The translations under genes and the position numbers were made by a program. This document shows, piece after piece, positions 1-8,029 of a stretch of DNA of 27,254 nucleotides. Source of the DNA: a virus; the IMG/VR virus record IMGVR_UViG_3300044691_000583, positions 1 to 27,254 of that record, one strand, 5' to 3'. The notes under the pieces are model-generated. The model ran no database searches. It was not told the DNA's origin and was given only the letters and a program-made list of their open reading frames with translations. Each line of letters starts with the position of its first letter. Position 1 is the first letter of the stretch.

Positions 1-1023
1 GGAGGTCAGATCTACCGTTGTGAAACCTGACGGGCCAAACACGATGTCACTAGGGATAGCCGGATTATAGTAGCCACACTGTAGAATCTGGTTTCCAGCC
101 GAAAGGTAAGGCCCATAGTAAAGCGCCTGAAAGAAGTAGTTGTGTGGCTGAGACGACGGCACTCCGCGGCCAAGATTGGCATAGATGTTGTCTCTCGCGA
201 AACACCTTCTCCACACCGTATTCATGGACGTAGTGCTGAATGCAGACTCAAATGCGCCGGAGGAGTAAACGTCCTCGATCACGCAGTTATTGCTCCTAGA
301 CAAGGTCGGAACGTCCATATCGATTTGGATATGCGCTCCTGTAGGAGAGTTGGCCCCCTTTAGGTATCCTTGCCCAATATAACAATTAGACGATGCAAAT
401 ATGTTTATAGAGTCTTCTGGCCATGAGTTCTGGGGATCGTTCTCGCAATAGAAGTTTGTAAGCTTCGAGTTGTTGCTGAACGCAATCGCGACCATCTGCC
501 CTGCCGGGCCCGGCCCGCAAAAGTTGTACCCTTCGATGTAATCAAAGACTCCATTTGGAGCACTTCTTGAATATATCCCAGCCGACGCACCCGTCATTCG
601 CACGCGTTTAACTATCGGGTTTAACGAGTTTTCGATGTGGAACGCGTAGAAGGACGGGTCGCTCCCTGGAACCTGGCCAGATGTTTTCCCGATGTTTTCG
701 GTAATCACATTCTCCGCGTGGAAGTAGTCCTTTCCCACGCAGTATACACCTGGGCCACCACTGTGGCGGATGCGACAGTTGAAAAGTTGCACCCCAGAGT
801 GCGACACCGTGAGACCTGGCGTTCCGGTTGCTGTGATGTCCAATCCGGAGAGCACTTGTCCGTTCTGCGACGTGGTGATTGGCCCGGAGGGAGTCAGCGA
901 CGTGATTGGCTTGTGACCTAGCACTGCAAGCCGCGCTGCTGCCACCGCCTCGGCGCGCGGCAGGGCGGCGAACGCCGCCAGCGCCGCACTGCCGCCGATC
1001 AATCTTCTGCGGGAGAGGTTCAC
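1..1023 (-). CDS. Beta-helix-like exported protein with Tat-type signal, 3' end outside window
   Basis: This reading frame is open for 341 codons and runs off the left edge, so the protein is longer than seen here. It starts at a GTG whose last two bases fall in the stop codon of the upstream gene (GTGA overlap). The first 26 residues look like a twin-arginine leader: S4-R5-R6-R7-L8-I9, a hydrophobic Ala-rich stretch, then A-E-A as a possible cleavage site. The rest has short turns rich in Gly, Asn, Ser and Val, with phrases such as LFNCRIRHSGGPGVYC and CVIEDVYSSGAFES, as in right-handed parallel beta-helix proteins (pectate-lyase-like fibres and depolymerases). No catalytic residues can be assigned. 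Base composition falls below that of the rest of the window (about 35% GC at 361-420), suggesting recent acquisition. A polysaccharide-binding or -degrading tailspike, or an exported conversion protein, are the main options. Confidence 0.75.
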   Translation of the reverse strand, partial: MNLSRRRLIGGSAALAAFAALPRAEAVAAARLAVLGHKPITSLTPSGPITTSQNGQVLSGLDITATGTPGLTVSHSGVQLFNCRIRHSGGPGVYCVGKDYFHAENVITENIGKTSGQVPGSDPSFYAFHIENSLNPIVKRVRMTGASAGIYSRSAPNGVFDYIEGYNFCGPGPAGQMVAIAFSNNSKLTNFYCENDPQNSWPEDSINIFASSNCYIGQGYLKGANSPTGAHIQIDMDVPTLSRSNNCVIEDVYSSGAFESAFSTTSMNTVWRRCFARDNIYANLGRGVPSSQPHNYFFQALYYGPYLSAGNQILQCGYYNPAIPSDIVFGPSGFTTVDLTS

Positions 1024-2561
1024 TGGCGGGATGGGCCGTTGGCGTTGACGTAGACAGTTCCGGTTACAGCCGTTTCGAGTGCGAACTCAAGCAGCGTGTT
1101 GGCGGCCGCGCCGCACTTTGGGATCGTGAACGACGATGGCGACATGGACCCAGCCGCCACGCCCAACGCAACCCTCCACAGCACTGCGCCACCAACTCCA
1201 TCTCGAATCACGGCGGTGGTTGCCGCGCCCAGCGTCGTCCACGAGATATCCACACTGGAGACGCAGTTCTTCCGGGTGGCGTTGGCCGCTATGAGGGTCA
1301 CCGCGGTCGTGGTGTTGGTGACGCCGGTTCCAGCATAATTCCAGACGTTCGCCCCATCGTCTAGCAGGTCCACAATGAGATTGTGGTTACGACAACCGAA
1401 GCGGACCCAACCCCACTTCTGCTCTGTCTGCACAGCCGGCAAGGTATCTCGGCATTGCGCCGCCATGGCCGCGCCGCACACAACCGTATTGGAGTAATCG
1501 CCGCCGCTCTCGGCGATCTGACAGGGATTTGTCGTCCCGGTCGAAGTGCTCCACCCCCCAATGATCAGGGGAGCTGGAGTGCAGCTCGTGCCTCGCGGAC
1601 ACGGCCCTTGGACAGTGAAGATGTTGCCAGTCGGAGGCGCGTTGATCGTGCCGAGTTGATCTGACGCGATCACAACTGGAGACGACAACGACGATATCTG
1701 CTGGCCCGTCGTGAATGAAGCCGGGTTTCCCGCGCTATCTACAATAGTGATCGGATTGATAACTTGCGTCAGGCCAGACGAGCCTGAGGCCGCAAGTTGC
1801 ACGGTGGCAGACCCAGACGCCCACGCTGAAGCGCGCACCCGAATGTTAGACATGCCGGTTGCATCCACGCGGAACACGCCTGGGGCGGTGATTGTCTTGG
1901 TCGTCAGCGCCGCGCCGAGGATTTTTCCTCCGGCTGGTCCATAAGTACCGCCGTCCGCCGTCTCCTCAATGTTCAACGTCCCCGAGAACGTCCCGGTAAC
2001 AGTCAGTGTCGCCGAAGAGTGGCCATTGAGGGGCCACGTCAATGCCGAGTTCACCGTGGGCGTGCCGGTGACCAAGCTGACGCTACTCTGGCCACTCAGG
2101 GTGGCTGTCGCGCTGTCCGCGGCGGTTATGGTGGAGGCGCTTGGGCGGTAGTCAGGGTCGCTCGGCAGCACGACGGGGGCACTGCCAGCCTTGGTCGCCT
2201 GACCCAGGCTGGGTGTTTTTCCGTCAAGCGACGAAAGCGACCCGTTCGCAGTCACTTGATTTGAAGCTGTCGCCGCTCCAGACGGCAGCGCTGAAGAGTT
2301 CACGACCACGCCGTTGGTGGTGCCCGGGGTCGACTGATCAAGGCCGACCTTGCCGATAACATTACTTCCGGCTGGGGTTGCCCCCGTGAGGTCGGTGTGA
2401 ATTTGGTCGAGCTTCCCGTTCGCGCTCGCCTGATTGCCCGCCGTCGCGGGGTCCACCGCGGCCGAATTGTCGGGCTTCCGCAGGATGACCGAGGTCTGCG
2501 CCGACGCCGCTCCCGCGATGAGAGACGCCGCAATCGCGACAGTCGCGAATAGACGCCTCAT
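1020..2561 (-). CDS. Fibre-like protein with Sec-type signal peptide
   Basis: A 513-aa protein. I chose the ATG at 2561 because it forms an ATGA overlap with the upstream stop and gives a textbook signal peptide: MRR, then a hydrophobic stretch, then A-S-A before QT, with predicted cleavage after residue 21. The mature N-terminal half carries low-complexity phrases seen in phage fibre and adhesin-like proteins (TASNQVTANGSLSSL, GSAPVVLPSD, and later SSPVVIASDQ, a diverged repeat of the latter). The C-terminal part holds eight cysteines, including CPRGTSC and PKCGAA, which suits disulfide bonding outside the cytoplasm. Virion structural proteins normally lack signal peptides, so this is odd for its place right after the tail genes. 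It could be an exported host-surface protein, a periplasm-matured fibre, or a fibre gene that picked up a leader. Function is not recognised. Confidence 0.8.
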   Translation of the reverse strand: MRRLFATVAIAASLIAGAASAQTSVILRKPDNSAAVDPATAGNQASANGKLDQIHTDLTGATPAGSNVIGKVGLDQSTPGTTNGVVVNSSALPSGAATASNQVTANGSLSSLDGKTPSLGQATKAGSAPVVLPSDPDYRPSASTITAADSATATLSGQSSVSLVTGTPTVNSALTWPLNGHSSATLTVTGTFSGTLNIEETADGGTYGPAGGKILGAALTTKTITAPGVFRVDATGMSNIRVRASAWASGSATVQLAASGSSGLTQVINPITIVDSAGNPASFTTGQQISSLSSPVVIASDQLGTINAPPTGNIFTVQGPCPRGTSCTPAPLIIGGWSTSTGTTNPCQIAESGGDYSNTVVCGAAMAAQCRDTLPAVQTEQKWGWVRFGCRNHNLIVDLLDDGANVWNYAGTGVTNTTTAVTLIAANATRKNCVSSVDISWTTLGAATTAVIRDGVGGAVLWRVALGVAAGSMSPSSFTIPKCGAAANTLLEFALETAVTGTVYVNANGPSRQ

Positions 2562-2995
2562 GACCACTGCTCCCATTCGATAGTTGTCCCTGCCGTAGAG
2601 TAGAACGAGACCTTATGGATGGACCTGTATGGGAGCTGCTTCTCTTCCCCCACCAATAGGACTCTCTCGATGGGTGATCCGGTCGCCGTCACGCCGACGC
2701 GATAACTGGCGTCGTTTGGACCGCGATTGCGAAATGCTTTTCCGCTCGGAGAAGCGCTGGCCGCAATAAGGTCGAGGGCGACGCCCGCCGTTACCGCTGA
2801 ACTGCCCTCTGAGACCGTCGTCGCCACCTCTTCGCCGCCGACGAGCGTGACCGGAACCGGATTTCCAGAGGCAACGTCCACGCCGCCGACCTGAAGCTCC
2901 GCCTTTTGGTGCGGCGTGTGGATACCGCCAGACTCGGTCGTGCGGATTGTCTGATTAGTCTGGTGGCCATCGACCACAGCCATATTGTCGGACAT
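2558..2995 (-). CDS. Small structural-type phage protein, function unknown
   Basis: A 145-aa protein starting at ATG 2995, about 50 bases after the stop of late-control gene D, and overlapping the next gene by ATGA. Residues 33-60 (KAELQVGGVDVASGNPVPVTL) resemble the 'value at default' phrases common in phage fibre-associated proteins. The C-terminal half (FRNRGPNDASYRVGV and YRSIHKVSFYSTAGTTIEWEQ) looks like a compact beta domain ending in aromatic residues, like small virion proteins that carry a spatially regular surface value. There is no signal peptide, unlike its two downstream partners. Tight coupling suggests it works with the exported 513-aa protein or attaches it to the tail, but that is inferred from position only. 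Confidence 0.75.
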   Translation of the reverse strand: MSDNMAVVDGHQTNQTIRTTESGGIHTPHQKAELQVGGVDVASGNPVPVTLVGGEEVATTVSEGSSAVTAGVALDLIAASASPSGKAFRNRGPNDASYRVGVTATGSPIERVLLVGEEKQLPYRSIHKVSFYSTAGTTIEWEQWS

Positions 2996-3045
2996 GCGCG
3001 CGGAGCCCCAATTCTGAGGCGCAGGCTACGCGCGCGCGGCTGTCC

Positions 3046-4083
3046 CTACGGGCTCGCTTCGGTGTCCCCGTCGCTGGTGTCCGTCTCGGAGTCCGTCGCC
3101 TCGCCCAGCGTCTCCATGGTCAGCGTCGTGCGAAAGCCTCGGCTCTCCAGCACGTGCCTGACGCTCTTCACGACGTACTCGCCGTCCACGTCTGGATCGA
3201 AGCCCTTGGCGAGGATCACGCACTCGGCGAACACGTCCGGCAGGCCCGCACCCTCAGTCTCGAAGTTCGCCGTGCCGCGCTTGAGGTCGTGCTGCGCAGC
3301 GAACGACGCGCGGTGCGCCTCGTTTTTGGTGGCGTAGAGCACGCGCACGCGATGCTCCGGATTGCCCGCGCCGGAACGCACGCGGCCGCGCCGCCCGTGC
3401 TTATGGTCGCCGTACTGCGCCGACACTGCCTTGTAGTCGCCCCGGTTCGCCGATGTGGCCGTCCATGTGGCCACCATGCCGGGCGTGAGCGTTATCGTCG
3501 GCTTCGCGCTGCCGCTCGGCAGTTTGGTCGCGCCCTTCTTGGCGATGACGATCTTGCCGTCCGCCAGCTTGAAGGTCGCACCATTGCGGTGCGCCAGGCG
3601 CGTCAGGAAGTGGACGTCGGACTCGTGGCTCTGGTCGATGTGGCCGATCGGGCGACCAGCGACCTCGGGGTCCACCACCGCCGTCAGGCCGTGCCGCCCG
3701 GCGACCTCATTGACGATCTGGCCGACCGTCTTGCCGTGGTAGGAGCGCGCGCGCGCCGCGCGGATGTCGCTGGTCAGCTCGGCGGCCTTGGCGCTCACGT
3801 GGAGCATCCGGCCGCTGTCGCCGCCCCGCTTCGTCCACTGGTCGACCTTGTAGCGGCCCATGTAGACGGGCGTCGGCTCGTAGCCGAGCCACACCTGAAT
3901 TTCAGTGTTGGGCGCGGGGGCCTTGAATCCCTCGCGGTCGTCCAGTTCCAACTCGACGGCGTCGGACTTGCGGCCGGCCTCGTCGGTCACTGACAGGCTG
4001 AACAGCGGCCCGCGCTTGCCGAAGACCTCCGAGGTGACATCCTTGCCGCCGATGATCAGGCGCGCGGCAGGAGTCCTGCTCAC
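3046..4083 (-). CDS. D: Baseplate hub protein, P2 gpD family (late control D)
   Basis: This is the P2 gpD family (Phage_GPD), equivalent to the T4 gp27 baseplate hub that connects tail tube and spike. Residues near the start (RLIIGGKDVTSEVFG), then LELDDREGFKAP, EIQVWLGYEP and VYMGRYKVDQWTKRGG follow the family layout. The central FLTRLAHRNGATFKLADGKI segment is the strongest family signature, and the C-terminal part ends with VKSVRHVLESRGFRTTLTME. The GTG at 4083 (345 aa) is preferred because it forms a GTGA overlap with the stop of gene X; a GTG six bases further upstream is also in frame. It follows U and X, as in many P2-like elements. The extreme C-terminus is acidic and Thr/Ser-rich, possibly a disordered tail. 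Confidence 0.92.
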   Translation of the reverse strand: MSRTPAARLIIGGKDVTSEVFGKRGPLFSLSVTDEAGRKSDAVELELDDREGFKAPAPNTEIQVWLGYEPTPVYMGRYKVDQWTKRGGDSGRMLHVSAKAAELTSDIRAARARSYHGKTVGQIVNEVAGRHGLTAVVDPEVAGRPIGHIDQSHESDVHFLTRLAHRNGATFKLADGKIVIAKKGATKLPSGSAKPTITLTPGMVATWTATSANRGDYKAVSAQYGDHKHGRRGRVRSGAGNPEHRVRVLYATKNEAHRASFAAQHDLKRGTANFETEGAGLPDVFAECVILAKGFDPDVDGEYVVKSVRHVLESRGFRTTLTMETLGEATDSETDTSDGDTEASP

Positions 4084-4301
4084 GACCACAGCCTCGTCGA
4101 CTGCTTGCGGTCCTTCTGCACCGGCACGGGGATGCGCAGCGTGAGGCCGGCCGGCAGCTTCGGGCCGCGCTCGGCCAGGCCGGGGTTGGTGTCGAGGAAG
4201 GTCGCGGTCGCGCTGGAGTCGCCGAACCGCTTGAACATGATCAGGTCGGCCGCATCACCCTCCTGGGTGATGTAGGTTTCAAACGTGAAGGCGTCACTCA
4301 T
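4080..4301 (-). CDS. X: Tail protein X, LysM-like
   Basis: A 73-aa protein of the P2 gpX family (Phage_tail_X), a small LysM-like protein needed for tail formation that probably binds near the hub. The phrases YITQEGDAADLIMFKRFGD, TNPGLAERGPKLPAGLTLRIP and the final basic tail match the family (typically about 65-75 aa). Two ATGs are in frame, at 4307 and 4301. The run of five Gs ends three bases before the first and nine before the second, so 4301 is the better spaced. It overlaps the end of U and is coupled to D by GTGA. Confidence 0.9.
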   Translation of the reverse strand: MSDAFTFETYITQEGDAADLIMFKRFGDSSATATFLDTNPGLAERGPKLPAGLTLRIPVPVQKDRKQSTRLWS

Positions 4302-4698
4302 CGCCATACGCCCCCAGCGTGATCTCGAACTCGATGCAGCGCGGGGTGCCGTCGCTGAAGAAAACCGTCTGAGTCTCCTTCAGGCTCTCAATGACGAAGT
4401 CGCCCCAGATGCGGCCGTTGCCGTCGACCATCAGCAGCGGCGTGCCGAGATCAGCTTGGGCTCGCATGGTCGACATTTGGGCGAGCCCGCCTCGCGCCGG
4501 TTGGAAGCTCGGGTAAATCTTGCCTGACATCGTGATCTTGGTGTCGCCAGGCCCGACGAACTGACGGGCCGGCGCGACGCCGATCCGTTCGACGGCCGGC
4601 CACCTCCACTCATCCGTCCGCTCCAAACTTTGGTAGGCGGCCGTGCTGATTGAGAATCGGAAATCCCCAAGAGCCATCATGACCGTGCTGTCAGTCAT
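4294..4698 (-). CDS. U: Tail protein U, P2 gpU family
   Basis: A 134-aa protein of the P2 gpU family (Phage_P2_GpU), involved in tail completion around the tape measure. Typical features are MMALGDFRFSI at the N-terminus, YQSLERTDEWRWPAVERIG, then RQFVGPGDTKITMSGKIYP, and GRIWGDFVIESLKETQTVF near the C-terminus. The length fits the family. It starts eight bases before the tape-measure stop codon and runs into X, the usual T-U-X-D order. Confidence 0.93.
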   Translation of the reverse strand: MTDSTVMMALGDFRFSISTAAYQSLERTDEWRWPAVERIGVAPARQFVGPGDTKITMSGKIYPSFQPARGGLAQMSTMRAQADLGTPLLMVDGNGRIWGDFVIESLKETQTVFFSDGTPRCIEFEITLGAYGDE

Positions 4699-7066
4699 GG
4701 AGATAACCCCTCGCGTCGCCAGCTAGGCGCTTCAGCACCCGCTCGACTTCACGCGCCGTTGCGGCCGGATCGTTCGCGCCTTGGATCACGATGCCGCCGA
4801 CGTGGACCTGGGTGGTCGAGCCCCCTCCCCGCGCATTCGAGTTGGCGGCCGCTAGGAGCGCCGACGTGGCGCGGGCGGTGATGATCGAGCCGCTTCGGCC
4901 AGGCGCGAAGAGTTCCTGGCCGCTCTCGTTGATCTCGTAGGTGCTTCCGCCGCGCACGGGACCGCCAAGCGCGCGGTGCGGGGGCCGCAGTTGTGCAGGC
5001 AGGCTGGACGCGGGCCACCCGATACCGTCTGCGATGGTCTGCCCAATTCCAGCTACCGCGCCAGCCTGGCCGCCCGTGAGGAACCCGTTGACGACATTCT
5101 GGACAAGGCCTTGGCCGCTGACGCTGTGGAAGAACCGCCCGACCGACTCGATGGCCTCGGCGATCTTGTTGATGAAGCCGGTGAGGCTGTTCACCATGCC
5201 GCCGACGACACCGCCGAAGGTCTCGCCACCCTTCTTCCACTTCGACTCGTCGGCCGGCAGGAACAGCTTCCCGATCCAGCCGAAGAAGGCGGAGAAGGAG
5301 TTGACCACGGGCGTGAGTGCGCTGCCGATCGCGCTGAACACGCCGGAGATCGCGCTGCCCAGCCGCTCCATCGCAGCCTTGGTTTCGGGGCTGAGCGCCT
5401 TCTTGAACCCATCGGCGAACCCGCGGAAGAACGCCTTGATGCCGTTCCACTTGGCAATGAGGACGGCGATGGCCACGCCGAGCGCCACGATGAGGCCGAT
5501 AATCGGCAAACCGACCGTGAGTAAGCCCTCAACGAAAAGGATGCGCAGCGCGCCGCCGATCCGCATCATGAGTGGAATCTGCGGGCCGAGCGCGCCCACC
5601 GCGCCGAACAGCGGCTTGATGGCGCTGACGGCGATCCCCGCCGCCGTGCTGAAGACGCCGAGGCCGGCCGCCACGAACTCGAACACCTTGCCGACGAAGC
5701 TCAGCGCGACGAGCCCGGCGAGCGCCACGACGATCTCGGAGACCGCCTTGCCGAGGCGGGGGTGCTTCTGGAAGACCACGGCCAGCTTGTTCACGCCGTC
5801 AGCGAGTCTCGCCATCGCGCGCGCGGCCGGGATCAGGACCGGAGCGGAGATCGCGGCCATCAGGTTCGTGAACGACGCCTTCAGTGCTGCCGGCCCCGCC
5901 TTGGGGTCGTTCAGCAGGGTGTTCATGTACGTCTTGTCGACGCCTGGCACTTCATCGGTGAACGCCGCGTCCTTATGCAGGCGCTTGCGGTCGTTCGTGT
6001 TGATCAGCGAGCCCAGCAGGCGCGAGGCGGTGTTCTTGCCGACGAGGGTCGAAAGTTCCTTCTGCACGGCGATCTGATCGTCGGCGTTGACACCGTTCTT
6101 CCGGAGCGCCGGCAGCAGGAATTGCTCGGCCCACTGAAGCGGGTTGCGCAGGAAGGTGTCGGTGCCGGTGATGGCCCCCGCCTTCCAGCCCTTGATCGAG
6201 CCGTTGTTCGCGAACTTGGCCTGGCTCTTGTCCAGCAGGCCCAGCCGCAGCCACTCCTCCGCGTAGCTCTTGCCGCCCATCCCAACCTTGCCGAGGATGG
6301 TGTTCGTGAGCGCCTGGTGCATGGTGCCGGCTTGGTCCGCGCCGTACTCCTGCATCAGCGACGGCGCGATCTTGTAGAGGTATTCGTCCGACAGGCTCTT
6401 CACGAGCGGGTTGCCGGTCGCAGCGAAGGCCTTGAACTCGTTCCCGCCGACACGCCCGCGCGTGAACATCATGGCTTTGTAGGCCATCTCCGTCTCGTGC
6501 GTGTAGCGGCCCTCGTCGTTGGCCGCGCCGCGCATTTCCAGCATGCGGATCAGCGAGCCGATCTGCTGCGTGGACTGGCCGTCTCCGCCGTGTTCGCCGG
6601 ACGAGTTGTTCAGCAGGAACGCGAGCTTCTGGTTGCGACCGACATTGGCGATGGCGTGGCCGTAGTCGCCGAAGGCCGAAGTCGTCTCGTTGATCATGGC
6701 GAGGTTGCTCGCCAGGGTCGACGTCGGCAGATCGAGGATCGTCTTGTTCGCCGCCGCGATGGCCTGCGCCACCTGCGTCGAGTTGCGGCCCGCGTTGCGG
6801 AGCGCCTGCATTTCGTGGTCGAGTTCCGCGCCCGCGCCGATCGCCTTGGACAGGGTGAAGCCGATGCCACCCGCCGCCAGCAGGCCGCCGATGCTGGTCG
6901 CCGCCGAGCTGAAGCGCGACATGGCCACGCTCATCTCGGCCGAGGCGATCTTCAACTTCCGGCCCATGGCCGAGAAGCGCTTCTCGACGGTGGAGGCCGA
7001 GGCGTTGACCGAGGAGCCGACCCTGGCTCCTATGTCGACGAACACTGATAGCCCGCGCGCCGCCAC
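4691..7066 (-). CDS. T: Tail tape measure protein, P2 gpT-like
   Basis: A 791-aa protein, close to the roughly 815 aa of P2 gpT, setting tail length and probably helping DNA entry. It begins with GTG at 7066, after AGAGG-type purines and seven bases past the stop of the chaperone extension. The N-terminal 130 residues form an alpha-helical, Ala-rich region. Residues about 440-468 (ALAGLVALSFVGKVFEFV) and 505-538 (LLTVGLPIIGLIVALGVA) are strongly hydrophobic and could cross the host membrane. A glycine-rich C-terminal segment contains ESGQELFAPGRSGSIITARA, a phrase widely found at tape-measure C-termini. Its length predicts a tail similar to that of P2. Confidence 0.95.
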   Translation of the reverse strand: MAARGLSVFVDIGARVGSSVNASASTVEKRFSAMGRKLKIASAEMSVAMSRFSSAATSIGGLLAAGGIGFTLSKAIGAGAELDHEMQALRNAGRNSTQVAQAIAAANKTILDLPTSTLASNLAMINETTSAFGDYGHAIANVGRNQKLAFLLNNSSGEHGGDGQSTQQIGSLIRMLEMRGAANDEGRYTHETEMAYKAMMFTRGRVGGNEFKAFAATGNPLVKSLSDEYLYKIAPSLMQEYGADQAGTMHQALTNTILGKVGMGGKSYAEEWLRLGLLDKSQAKFANNGSIKGWKAGAITGTDTFLRNPLQWAEQFLLPALRKNGVNADDQIAVQKELSTLVGKNTASRLLGSLINTNDRKRLHKDAAFTDEVPGVDKTYMNTLLNDPKAGPAALKASFTNLMAAISAPVLIPAARAMARLADGVNKLAVVFQKHPRLGKAVSEIVVALAGLVALSFVGKVFEFVAAGLGVFSTAAGIAVSAIKPLFGAVGALGPQIPLMMRIGGALRILFVEGLLTVGLPIIGLIVALGVAIAVLIAKWNGIKAFFRGFADGFKKALSPETKAAMERLGSAISGVFSAIGSALTPVVNSFSAFFGWIGKLFLPADESKWKKGGETFGGVVGGMVNSLTGFINKIAEAIESVGRFFHSVSGQGLVQNVVNGFLTGGQAGAVAGIGQTIADGIGWPASSLPAQLRPPHRALGGPVRGGSTYEINESGQELFAPGRSGSIITARATSALLAAANSNARGGGSTTQVHVGGIVIQGANDPAATAREVERVLKRLAGDARGYLHD

Positions 7067-7072
7067 TGTCCT

Positions 7073-7252
7073 CTACCTCTTCGCCGCCTCGGCGATCTGC
7101 CTCTCAAGTTCGGCCGCCGCCTCGTGTGCGTCGGCGAAGTCGGCGCGGTCCATCTCCATGATGAAGTCGCCCGTCATGCCGCCCTTGCTCACCTTCATCA
7201 GCGCCAGGACGGCGATCCAGAACTCCTGCCCGTCAGGTAGCGCCGGAGCCGC
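7073..7252 (-). CDS. Frameshift extension of tail assembly chaperone (E' equivalent)
   Basis: This frame opens after a TAG at 7264-7262, overlaps the end of the E-like gene and stops at TAG 7075-7073, just before the tape measure. It encodes 59 residues including LPDGQEFWIAVLALMKVSKG and ends with an acidic amphipathic helix (HEAAAELERQIAEAAKR). That is protein-like, unlike the Arg-rich third frame. There is no start codon with a Shine-Dalgarno sequence near its beginning; the first ATG has only a distant GGAG. Expression by frameshifting from the upstream gene is therefore likely, giving a fusion of about 139 aa, close to the 142 aa of P2 gpE+E'. The frame relation is +1 (or -2), not the -1 used by P2. 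Confidence 0.72.
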   Translation of the reverse strand, partial: AAPALPDGQEFWIAVLALMKVSKGGMTGDFIMEMDRADFADAHEAAAELERQIAEAAKR

Positions 7253-7493
7253 GAAAGGCCTCTAGTTGGTCGTTCAGCCTCCCGGCGTCGAATTCGTCGA
7301 GTTCCGCCATCACCTCGGGAGCGACTCCGCACAGGCGAGCCAGGAGGGACACGCCCTTCTCGAAGTCGCTGCCCTTCAGCTTGGCGGCCCACAAGTTGTC
7401 GGACACCTTCGGCCGGCGCATCGTGAACTTATCGAAGGTCTCCCCGTCCACGGTGATGGGGAAATCCAGATGCACCTCTGCCGTGACGCTCAT
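7233..7493 (-). CDS. E: Tail assembly chaperone, P2 gpE-like
   Basis: An 86-aa protein between tube and tape measure, where P2 and Mu encode the chaperone that coats the tape measure before tube assembly. The sequence starts with strand-rich LDFPITVDGETFDKFTMRRP and continues with KVSDNLWAAKLKGSDFEKG and LLARLCGVAPEVMAELDEFD, the pattern of the phage tail assembly chaperone families (GpE/gp41-like). It starts at ATG 7493 with GGAAAG about nine bases upstream. Residues after F80 are replaced in the proposed frameshift product. Confidence 0.88.
   Translation of the reverse strand: MSVTAEVHLDFPITVDGETFDKFTMRRPKVSDNLWAAKLKGSDFEKGVSLLARLCGVAPEVMAELDEFDAGRLNDQLEAFRGSGAT
7253..7256 (-). promoter_or_regulatory. 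Candidate +1 programmed frameshift site (TTT-C)
   Basis: The two frames overlap only between 7261 and 7233. Within that window the zero frame reads GAG GCC TTT CGC. A peptidyl tRNA-Phe on TTT could slip one base forward to TTC, a better match to its GAA anticodon, and continue with GCG. A -2 shift giving the same frame is also possible. No canonical heptanucleotide is present. Confidence 0.45.
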
Positions 7494-7525
7494 CGTTCAG
7501 TCTTTCCGTTGGGGTGGTTGACGGA

Positions 7526-8020
7526 TTAGAGGCCGATGTCAGCGCGGATACCGGCCAGTTGGTCGACGCCGCCGACGACGCGGATCATGTTCTCGATGTC
7601 GATCTCGAACAGGTCTTCGCCAGCCTGATTCCAGCGATAGTAGTCGACGGTGATCTCGTGCTCGGGGCTGGTCTTGTCGCCGGACTTCCAGTTGCCAGGC
7701 GTGAAGCTCTTGAACCGGCCGCCGACTTCGATGGTGACCGCCACGCGGGTGGCGTCGGAGTCCCGCACCAGAGAGCCCTTGAGCTGGATGCGGTTGCCGC
7801 TGGCGAGCGCCTTGATGACGTCGGGGGCGTACTCGCCCAGCGTGAGCTTCATCGACATGGCTTCCATACCCATGTCGATCTCGTAGCTGGCGTCCATGCC
7901 GCCGGCCCGATGCTCGTCCATCTTGATCTTCACGTCCGGCGGCGAGGCTTCGTCGCACAGGCCCGCGTATCCAACACCGTTGATGAACAGGTTGAAGTTC
8001 TTGAGAATCCTCGGGATCAT
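7526..8020 (-). CDS. FII: Major tail tube protein, P2 gpFII family
   Basis: A 164-aa tube protein (Phage_tube). MIPRILKNFNLFINGVGYAG is the classical N-terminal signature, followed by PDVKIKMDEHRAGGMDASYE, GMEAMSMKLTLGEYAPDVI and a C-terminal ISPEHEITVDYYRW-type segment, here SPEHEITVDYYRW. Length fits P2 gpFII (172 aa). It starts nine bases after the sheath stop with AAGG at good spacing. Sheath followed by tube is the standard contractile-tail order. Confidence 0.96.
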   Translation of the reverse strand: MIPRILKNFNLFINGVGYAGLCDEASPPDVKIKMDEHRAGGMDASYEIDMGMEAMSMKLTLGEYAPDVIKALASGNRIQLKGSLVRDSDATRVAVTIEVGGRFKSFTPGNWKSGDKTSPEHEITVDYYRWNQAGEDLFEIDIENMIRVVGGVDQLAGIRADIGL

Positions 8021-8029
8021 GGTCCTGCC

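Noticed and set aside
5762-7048. A 428-codon plus-strand open frame opposite the tape measure gene
   Set aside because: Arg/Val/His-rich, no family, and fully antisense to the tape measure.
7198-7392. The third (-1) frame over the chaperone gene end as the frameshift product
   Set aside because: It encodes an Arg/Ser-rich peptide ending well before the tape measure. The other frame is helical, acidic and ends just before the tape measure start, as expected.
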